Origin: an uncultured Candidatus Saccharibacteria bacterium
Lineage (GTDB): Bacteria > Patescibacteriota > Saccharimonadia > Saccharimonadales > Saccharimonadaceae
Length of the DNA stretch: 33,446 nt
Direction: 5' to 3'
Assembly (NCBI GenBank): GCA_946527885.1
Contig: CAMMYO010000005.1
Location: 1 to 33,446 of the forward strand
The notes under the pieces are model-generated. The model did no database searches. It was not told the origin of the DNA and worked only from the letters and a program-made list of their open reading frames with translations. Below are positions 26,694-33,446 of the stretch, one piece after another (position 1 is the stretch's first letter; each line of letters opens with the position of its first letter). The position numbers and the translations under genes were made by a program.

Positions 26694-26716
26694 CCGCGCT
26701 TCGGCGCGGGTTTCTT
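26694..26716. terminator. intrinsic terminator
   Basis: AACCCGCGC-TTCG-GCGCGGGTTT. Confidence 0.85.
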
Positions 26717-28417
26717 TTACATCTTGCTTGGAATCTCAATCCCAAGCAAGCCTAGCGCATGCGATAGTACAAAATCAGCCTTCTCTACCAACCACAGACG
26801 CGCCGAGCGCTCCATATCATTCGCCTGCAAGATCGGCGTTTTTTCATAATAGCGATTCAGCGCCTGCGCCAATTCAAAACAATAACCCGCAATCCGATGC
26901 GCTTCAAGATTCTCGCCAACCGTCGCCACTAAATCTGGGAATTTCAGCAATAGGCGCAAGATGTCCTTCTCGCTCGCCCAATCGTAATCCGCAAAATCCA
27001 CTCGCTCAAAATCCGCATTTTTCTCCAAAATCCTGCGCAAACGCACGTCCGCATATTGGCAGAACGGACCAGAACAACCAGTCAGCGCAAAAATCTTATT
27101 CGGGTCATACAAAATACCCGTCTTGCGATCCGCCACGAAGTCACTATACTTAATCGCGCCTGTCGCAATCTTCGCGATATCCTCATCGCTCAAATCACTC
27201 GCGCCCGTCGATGCAAAGTTCGCCCGCACTCGCGCCTCGGCGTCATCCAACATCGCCTCGAGCAAAACTACACCCTTGCGGCTCGACATTTTCTCACGCT
27301 TGCCGTCCTCGGACACCTGATCAATCGTGCCGAACCAGATGTGAACGTTCTCGACGTCATAGCCAAGCTTCTTACCCATCGCAAAAAGCTGCTCAAAATA
27401 GAACTTCTGCTCTGCTCCCACGCAATAGATATTCTTGTCTGGATGCCATTCGCGCACGCGATAATCCATACAGGCCAAATCAGTCGTTGCATACAGCGCC
27501 GTACCATTACTTTTCAAAACCAAAATCGGCACATCGATACCGTATTCATCGAGACGGCAAATCACCGAGCCGTCATCATTCTGCTCAAACTTGCCCTCGG
27601 CAAGATATTTTTTCACGAGTTCCTTGCCAGGCTCCGCAAAGAAACTTTCACCCAACTCGTAATCTGTCGAGATACCAAGGCGCCTCATTACTTCGTGCGT
27701 ATGATCAAGCGAAATCTTCTTAAATGTTTCGGCGTATTTTACCGCCTCCGCATCTTTCGCCTCAAGCTTCTTTAGCCATTCCTGGACTTCGTCCGCCAAT
27801 TCATGCTTATCTTCAGCCGCCTCGTCCTTGAGCGCCTTCTTCATCTGGATATAAATCTCGCCCAAATCGTAAATCGTCACCTCATCGAGCGACTTACCAG
27901 AGCGCAAAAAGCCCAAAGTCCAAATACCGAACGGAGTACCCGTGTCGCCAAGATGGTTATCGGTAATCACCTTCCAACCATTCGCCTCGAGAATCTGCTT
28001 AGTAGCCCAACCCTGCGTACCTGGGCGCAAATGCCCTACCGAGTAAGGCTTTGCCATATTCGTACTCGGAAATTCCACGACCGCAACCTTACCTTCGCCA
28101 GATTTATTGCGACCGTAATCGTCCGACCAAGCCTCAGCTAGCTGTTTTTGCAGGCTCGTGCCCGAAATCTCTACATTGATAAAGCCCGGGCCAGCAATCG
28201 TAAAGACAAAACCATCGGAATCTTGACGCAGACGCTCGACAATCTCCTCCGCAATTTGACGCGGAGCCTTGCCAGCCTGTTTCGCAATACGCATCGCCGC
28301 ATTCGTCGAGTAGTCGCCCGGAATGTCCGCAGGAACATCCGCAAAATCGACTATCGCGCCGTCAATGGCGTAAAGCTCTTTGATAACTTCTGCGATTCGA
28401 TTCTTTAAGTTTTCCAT
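26717..28417 (-). CDS. argS: arginyl-tRNA synthetase
   Basis: FPSTNMAKPYSVGHLRPGTQG (HIGH-like), REKMSSRKGVVLLE (KMSK), GPFCQYADVRLRRIL. Confidence 0.95.
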   Translation of the reverse strand: MENLKNRIAEVIKELYAIDGAIVDFADVPADIPGDYSTNAAMRIAKQAGKAPRQIAEEIVERLRQDSDGFVFTIAGPGFINVEISGTSLQKQLAEAWSDDYGRNKSGEGKVAVVEFPSTNMAKPYSVGHLRPGTQGWATKQILEANGWKVITDNHLGDTGTPFGIWTLGFLRSGKSLDEVTIYDLGEIYIQMKKALKDEAAEDKHELADEVQEWLKKLEAKDAEAVKYAETFKKISLDHTHEVMRRLGISTDYELGESFFAEPGKELVKKYLAEGKFEQNDDGSVICRLDEYGIDVPILVLKSNGTALYATTDLACMDYRVREWHPDKNIYCVGAEQKFYFEQLFAMGKKLGYDVENVHIWFGTIDQVSEDGKREKMSSRKGVVLLEAMLDDAEARVRANFASTGASDLSDEDIAKIATGAIKYSDFVADRKTGILYDPNKIFALTGCSGPFCQYADVRLRRILEKNADFERVDFADYDWASEKDILRLLLKFPDLVATVGENLEAHRIAGYCFELAQALNRYYEKTPILQANDMERSARLWLVEKADFVLSHALGLLGIEIPSKM

Positions 28418-28537
28418 ATCTTATATTTTACACTATTTTTCAAAATTCTTGCACATCTCCCAAAATAGTTTATAATAGCGGCCACATGTCGCTCATTTTT
28501 CTTGCACATTTCCCAATGCGAGCTGTTGCGACACACC

Positions 28538-28565
28538 TTGCATTTTTGGCAAAATAATATATAAT
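28538..28565 (+). promoter_or_regulatory. promoter of ncRNA candidate
   Basis: TTGCAT-N16-TATAAT; a second similar promoter TTGCAC-N16-TATAAT lies at 28449-28476. Confidence 0.65.
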
Positions 28566-28571
28566 ACGCAT

Positions 28572-28831
28572 TGACAGTACAGGTGTAAGTTGAACTGCGC
28601 AAGCGGCATTATAAATGCCACCTCTGCGTCCCGCTTTTCTTCCGGGTGCGCGCCCATGATTTCATTCGGCGGCGCCGAGATACTGTCGTTCCTTTGCGAC
28701 CTGCGATACATGTTGCCGTGCGGGATTCCGCAATCTTCGATTGCCTCACTTTAGTGAGCCCATGGAATCCCTATAACTCAAGCACGGCACCTCCGCAAAA
28801 TACAGCCGGCCATTTCTGACCGGCTTTTTTA
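28572..28831 (+). ncRNA. structured non-coding RNA candidate of unknown family
   Basis: Between a promoter and an intrinsic terminator (AGCCGG-CCATTTCTGA-CCGGCTTTTTT). Nested helices TGCCGTGC/GCACGGCA and GGGATTCC/GGAATCCC enclose hairpins GCAATC-TTC-GATTGC and CTCAC-TTTA-GTGAG; a further helix GACAGTA/TACTGTC. Confidence 0.7.
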
Positions 28832-28836
28832 TGATC

Positions 28837-29331
28837 TTAATCTGAGTGACTGCCACTAGAGCCATCGTGGCACGCTGCATCTATCGCAATATTCACCAAC
28901 AGTGCTGGCAATTCCTCCGTTTCATCCACGATATCGAGAATATAGGTATCGCCCCAACTCAATAACTTTTTCTGTACATAGAACACAGTCTGACCGTTCG
29001 CCTCGCACCGATAACTCCAGCCAAACAAATCGCCTTCAACTTGCCAACCTCCATAATCGACTTCAAACTTCGGTTTCAAGAACGAAAACAGCCGCTTAAT
29101 GCGCCCTACTGACTGTCCATGTATGAAAATTTCATATTCCTGCAGCAGCACCAGCACCTTCTGCTTAATGTATCCAACTTCTTCATTTGTCGCCTTGTCG
29201 TAGATATGAATGCTCTTCCCCAGGCTAAACAAATCAGCTTTCACATAATATTTCGCCTGCATTTTCTCGTCATAAACGTCATAAGTATCCGACCAAGAAA
29301 ACACGCGCTGCTTAATCAGAAGTTGGCTCAT
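28837..29331 (-). CDS. LURP-one-related (LOR/YxjI-like) protein
   Basis: KQRVFSWSDTYDVYDEKMQAKYYVKADLFSLGKSIHIYDKATNEEVGYIKQK. Confidence 0.8.
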   Translation of the reverse strand: MSQLLIKQRVFSWSDTYDVYDEKMQAKYYVKADLFSLGKSIHIYDKATNEEVGYIKQKVLVLLQEYEIFIHGQSVGRIKRLFSFLKPKFEVDYGGWQVEGDLFGWSYRCEANGQTVFYVQKKLLSWGDTYILDIVDETEELPALLVNIAIDAACHDGSSGSHSD

Positions 29332-30923
29332 TTTTTCGACGCCGCCTTTAGCAAACCGGCAAACATCGGATGCGCGCGATACGGACGACTACGATATTCT
29401 GGATGACCTTGCGTTGCTACGAAATAATCACAATTTGGCGCTTCAACAAACTCTACCAACGCGCCGTCTGGGCTTGTACCTGCAATTTCCAAACCGCCCG
29501 CGCGAATTTGCTCAGTAAACTCTTGATTTACTTCATAGCGATGGCGATGTCGTTCAATAACTTCCGTCGCGCCATAAATTTTCGCCAACTTCGTTCCTTT
29601 CTTCAGGACCGCAGGATAGTTACCCAAACGCATCGTACCGCCGGTGCTTTCCTTGCCTTGCTGGCCCTCCATGATGTAGACCACGTTCTTGCCTTCTTGC
29701 GCGCCGAACTCTTCCGAATTCGCACACTTTACGCCGCCACGACGTGCTGCTGCAATCACGGCTACTTGCATACCAAGACACAAACCAAGATACGGCTTAT
29801 TATGCTCCAAGCAGTACGCCGCTGCTGCAATCTTGCCTTCGACGCCACGAATGCCGAAGCCACCAGGCACCACAATGCCGTCAACATCAGCAAAATCCGC
29901 ATCCGTTGCTTCTTCAGCGTTTATCCAAACCGTCTTCAAATCAACGCCAGCTTCCCAAGCCGCCGCCTTTAGCGCCTCGGTCACCGAAAGATAAGTATCA
30001 GTGTTATCGACGTACTTCGCCACCATACCAATACGCACAGTTTTTGTCGGCTTCGACTCAATTCGCTTCACAAGCTTTTCCCACTGCGACATATCCGGAT
30101 CGCCATGATCAATAAAGCGCTCCAATGGCGCCAACACGCCACTCTTCACCGCATTCAACGGCACCTCATATACGCTTTTTGCGTCCGGCATCAAGACCAC
30201 CGCATCTTCGCGTACGCCACAGAAAGTCGCCAACTTCGAAGCAACATGCGGCGCTTTCACTAACTGATCAACATCCATGCGCGCAACAACCATATCTGGA
30301 ATAATGCCAAATTGACGCAAGTCGCGCAACGAATTCTGCGCCGGCTTCGTCTTAAACTCCTGCGAAGTCGATAGCCACGGCACGTAGCAAACATGCACAT
30401 AAAGACAATTTTCGCGACCAACCTTTGTCGGAAACTCACGCACTGCTTCGATAAAGTGTAAACCTTCGATATCACCAACCGTGCCGCCAATCTCGACAAT
30501 ATGCACATCTGACTCAAAATCACGTGCATTATCCAAGAAAGTTTGCTGCACCATATTCGTCACATGCGGCACCAGCTGCACGGTTTTGCCGCCAAATTTA
30601 CCCGAACGCTCCGCATCAATCAAAGTCTTGTAAAGCTTACCGGAAGTCCAAATCGAGTTGCCCGTCATTTCCTCATCGAGAAAACGCTCATAATGCCCCA
30701 AGTCCAAATCAGTCTCGGCGCCATCACGCGTCACGAAACATTCACCATGCTCGCGCGGATTCAATAAGCCAGCATCGACATTAAAATACGGGTCGCACTT
30801 CTGAATCGAAACCTTCAATCCCTTCGCCTTCAAAATTGCGCCCATACTAGCCGCCATAATCCCCTTTCCTACACCAGAAATTACGCCGCCTGTCACAAAG
30901 ATATATTTCGTTTTTGTTTTCAT
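29328..30923 (-). CDS. pyrG: CTP synthase
   Basis: KYIFVTGGVISGVGKGIMAASMGAILKAKGLKV, glutamine amidotransferase GLCLGMQ, RHRHRYEVN. Confidence 0.97.
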   Translation of the reverse strand: MKTKTKYIFVTGGVISGVGKGIMAASMGAILKAKGLKVSIQKCDPYFNVDAGLLNPREHGECFVTRDGAETDLDLGHYERFLDEEMTGNSIWTSGKLYKTLIDAERSGKFGGKTVQLVPHVTNMVQQTFLDNARDFESDVHIVEIGGTVGDIEGLHFIEAVREFPTKVGRENCLYVHVCYVPWLSTSQEFKTKPAQNSLRDLRQFGIIPDMVVARMDVDQLVKAPHVASKLATFCGVREDAVVLMPDAKSVYEVPLNAVKSGVLAPLERFIDHGDPDMSQWEKLVKRIESKPTKTVRIGMVAKYVDNTDTYLSVTEALKAAAWEAGVDLKTVWINAEEATDADFADVDGIVVPGGFGIRGVEGKIAAAAYCLEHNKPYLGLCLGMQVAVIAAARRGGVKCANSEEFGAQEGKNVVYIMEGQQGKESTGGTMRLGNYPAVLKKGTKLAKIYGATEVIERHRHRYEVNQEFTEQIRAGGLEIAGTSPDGALVEFVEAPNCDYFVATQGHPEYRSRPYRAHPMFAGLLKAASKK

Positions 30924-31060
30924 TTTCTGGGCACCTCCTCTTCTGCCCACCATATATATTATATTTTAAGCATAAAAAATAATCGCAGCCCGCGCAAGCA
31001 TTGACATTCCATATTTAGTGTCATAATACTTGCGCAAACCGCTACATTTAGTGCTTATTA

Positions 31061-31435
31061 CTAAGCGCCAACTTTCTTTTTGTCTTTCGAACGCCCTACG
31101 AAGAACAGGATGATACCTGTTATAAAGCTAATTCCGCCCAAAATAATCGGGATTGCTGCGGCCCCAAGCAAGATAATAACTCCCCAGCCGCGTGGATCCT
31201 CTCCGTTACCATCCCACTTAGTAGTCGCCATAATCCAAGCGAATATCGCCGCAGTAACAAGCCCAGGCAGCAACCCAATAATTGTCAGGATAATGCCCGC
31301 AATCGTCATGCCACCCTTCTTCGGTTTACTCGTTGCTGTATTGTTCTGAGGCTGCGCCACGTTAGTATTGTTCTGAAGCTGCGTCACGTTATTTTCTAAC
31401 GGAGCCGCCTGTTCCATTCCGTTATTGCTTTCCAT
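31061..31435 (-). CDS. small membrane protein with Asn/Gln-rich N-terminus
   Basis: 124 aa, LQNNTNVAQPQNNT repeats, two hydrophobic segments. Confidence 0.65.
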   Translation of the reverse strand: MESNNGMEQAAPLENNVTQLQNNTNVAQPQNNTATSKPKKGGMTIAGIILTIIGLLPGLVTAAIFAWIMATTKWDGNGEDPRGWGVIILLGAAAIPIILGGISFITGIILFFVGRSKDKKKVGA

Positions 31436-31475
31436 ACTCTTATTCTATCAGAGAAATTATTATATAATATAAAAA

Positions 31476-32435
31476 ATGAAGCTCTTCTACGATATCCGTT
31501 ATCGCTGTTTTAATCGTCAATGCAAGAAGCCACTTTGCTTTTTCTTGCTCAGCGATATTCATTTTGCGCCAAAAGTTACGAGCGAAACACTCGACAATCT
31601 CATTGCAGCAGCCAAATCAAAACAACCGGACTACATTATTGTTCCGGGCGATCTCATCGACTATCTCGACATTATCGACGACAAATCCGAGCTAAAACGC
31701 TTCCTTTCTTGGTTCGAGCGCCTCGGTCGCATTGCGCCAACTCTTATTGGACTCGGCAATCACGATTTTTATCGCATCAACCACGATCGAAAACCAAAAT
31801 TCCTTGGTCGCTATCCATGGCTCATCGAATATCCAAATCATCTTATCGAGCAACTTAGCGCACTCGAAAATATCCACCTACTCAATAATTCCACCTATGA
31901 AGACGACCGCATTTACGTTTTCGGCTTTACGCAAACTCCCGAATATTTCAGCCTCGATAGCTCCGACGAGCCAACCATCCGCTCAAATATTGAAGATTGC
32001 GGCATTATGCTTCACGATTTACGCGAAATTCCAGCTGACAAACTTCACAATCTTCCGCCAAACAAGGTCAAACTCGCCCTCGCACACTCGCCGTTTTGTC
32101 TCTTCAACCAAGAAGTCGAAACTTTCTTTAGTGGTTTCGATTTCACAATCTCTGGCCACACTCACAATGGCGCCGTCCCGCCTATTATCAACGATTTCTG
32201 GCGTTCCGATCGCGGTCTCTCCGCACCAGGTAACGCAAAGATCTTTCCAGACCACGCCCGCGCCGGCCTTTTTGGCAAACACCTCATCTGTGGCGCCGTC
32301 ACAACTATCAGCACTTCCGCCCGCAAACTCAGCTTTCTCAATACCGCCTTCCCTATTAATATCGCCACACTCGAGCTCAGCAACAACATTGTTTATCAGC
32401 GCAAACCGAATATCAAACGCAAATATCACAACTAG
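31476..32435 (+). CDS. metallophosphoesterase (calcineurin-like)
   Basis: LLSDIHF, VPGDLIDY, GLGNHDF, SGHTHNG. Confidence 0.93.
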   Translation: MKLFYDIRYRCFNRQCKKPLCFFLLSDIHFAPKVTSETLDNLIAAAKSKQPDYIIVPGDLIDYLDIIDDKSELKRFLSWFERLGRIAPTLIGLGNHDFYRINHDRKPKFLGRYPWLIEYPNHLIEQLSALENIHLLNNSTYEDDRIYVFGFTQTPEYFSLDSSDEPTIRSNIEDCGIMLHDLREIPADKLHNLPPNKVKLALAHSPFCLFNQEVETFFSGFDFTISGHTHNGAVPPIINDFWRSDRGLSAPGNAKIFPDHARAGLFGKHLICGAVTTISTSARKLSFLNTAFPINIATLELSNNIVYQRKPNIKRKYHN

Positions 32436-32443
32436 GAGCCACT

Positions 32444-33304
32444 ATGTCCAAAGTGCTATTCTTCATCAATAACCCCGCTAATCTCGACGATTTTCGCCAT
32501 CGTCTCGCAGCCGAGAATATCGAAACCACCGTCGCAGACTATACCGATCTCGAGCTCATCCTCGACACAGACAAATCTTCCATCAAGCTCGCCTCTACTG
32601 GCGCTGATTTGGCCGATTTTGACCTAATTATGAACATCAGCACCCCAGCACACAATCTCATGCACATTTTCAGCTCGATCGCCTGCTACTGTCGCAAAAA
32701 ATCCATCAAAATGATCGACAACTCCTTCACGAACACTTCCGGTAAGCTTTTTGAGATGTGGCGACTCTGGGAAAAAGATCTCTCCGTTCCAAAAACCGCC
32801 TACGGCAATCTCAATCACCTCTCGCGCTGCCTGATTGAATTTGGCGGCACCGGCATTCTCAAAATTACGCACGGCGCCAAAGGTCGCGAAAACTACCTCG
32901 TTCATTCCACCGAAGAACTCGCCGCCATTCTTGCTGGCAAAAATCCTTACGATTACATTTTGCAAAATTTCATCCCGAACAACGGCGACTATCGCATTGT
33001 AACCTTCGATTTCAAACCAAAACTCGGCATTTATCGCCAAGCTAGCGGCACCGACCACCGCAATAACACTTCGCTTGGCGCTCAAGCTAGCATCGTCGAG
33101 CCAGATTCCGAAGTTGCCAGCCTTGCCGCCAACGCCGCCGAAGCGCTCGACATCCGTTTTGCTGGCGTCGACATCATTACCGACAAAAACACCGGCGCCA
33201 ACTACGTGCTCGAAATCAATCGCACGCCGCAGTTCACGACCGGTTCGTTCTTGGATGAAAAATATGCCACCCTGCTCAGCTACTTGCGCAGCCTAAATAT
33301 CTAG
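32444..33304 (+). CDS. RimK-like ATP-grasp ligase
   Basis: Full-length 286 aa; ILKITHGAKGRENYLV, ILQNFIPNNGDYRIVTFD, FAGVDIITDKNTGANYVLEINRTPQF. Confidence 0.88.
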   Translation: MSKVLFFINNPANLDDFRHRLAAENIETTVADYTDLELILDTDKSSIKLASTGADLADFDLIMNISTPAHNLMHIFSSIACYCRKKSIKMIDNSFTNTSGKLFEMWRLWEKDLSVPKTAYGNLNHLSRCLIEFGGTGILKITHGAKGRENYLVHSTEELAAILAGKNPYDYILQNFIPNNGDYRIVTFDFKPKLGIYRQASGTDHRNNTSLGAQASIVEPDSEVASLAANAAEALDIRFAGVDIITDKNTGANYVLEINRTPQFTTGSFLDEKYATLLSYLRSLNI

Positions 33305-33446
33305 TCCACTCATCATATAGAGCACGTTGCGATGCTCTGCGCCATCTAGCGTATTTAATCGCGCCGCTTTGCGCGGGTCGGACACAAAATTCTCTTTGTT
33401 CTGGTCTGCCTCGGCGCGAATTTTTTCGCGCGTCTCCGCTTCATAG
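33293..33446 (-). CDS. C-terminus of unidentified protein (partial, right edge)
   Basis: Open frame to window end: ...YEAETREKIRAEADQNKENFVSDPRKAARLNTLDGAEHRNVLYMMSGLDI*; convergent overlap with the ATP-grasp stop. Confidence 0.6.
   Translation of the reverse strand, partial: YEAETREKIRAEADQNKENFVSDPRKAARLNTLDGAEHRNVLYMMSGLDI

Noticed and set aside
28650-28753. 32-codon ORF inside the ncRNA candidate (MISFGGAEILSFLCDLRYMLPCGIPQSSIASL)
   Set aside because: No good RBS, and it overlaps the strongly paired helices; the RNA-structure explanation is better, though a dual-function RNA is not excluded
1-33446. CRISPR arrays, transposases, prophage genes, toxin-antitoxin pairs
   Set aside because: No regularly spaced repeats, and no recognisable Cas, transposase, capsid/terminase or TA proteins were seen

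Overview
This 33.4 kb bacterial window is gene dense and mostly minus-strand. Its content looks like a reduced Patescibacteria/CPR-type genome, possibly Saccharibacteria; that taxonomy is inference from gene content, not a search. Recognisable core genes are rpoD, dnaG, pyrG, argS, ndk, orn and mscL, plus a SpoU rRNA methyltransferase, four CCA-encoding tRNAs and a NUDIX hydrolase. There is also a type IV pilus block: pilT-pilC, three paralogous prepilins, a prepilin peptidase and a coupled XerD-like recombinase. A separate locus pairs a sortase with a surface pilin. The observations most worth following are: (1) a structured, free-standing ncRNA candidate at ~28.57-28.83 kb with its own promoter and terminator; (2) a small island of three orphan genes (24.3-26.7 kb) with near-consensus promoters, in which two divergent leaders share sequence motifs that suggest a common cis-regulatory RNA; (3) a class-B-like sortase split by one in-frame TGA where Trp is expected, next to its likely substrate, although UGA is used as a real stop elsewhere in the window; (4) a DnaG primase that has lost all four zinc-ribbon ligands; (5) a HAD phosphatase-APH kinase fusion at the left edge; (6) a 66-bp direct repeat carrying the 3' end and terminator of tRNA-Ala around a palindromic insert. 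All calls come from reading the sequence; no searches were run.
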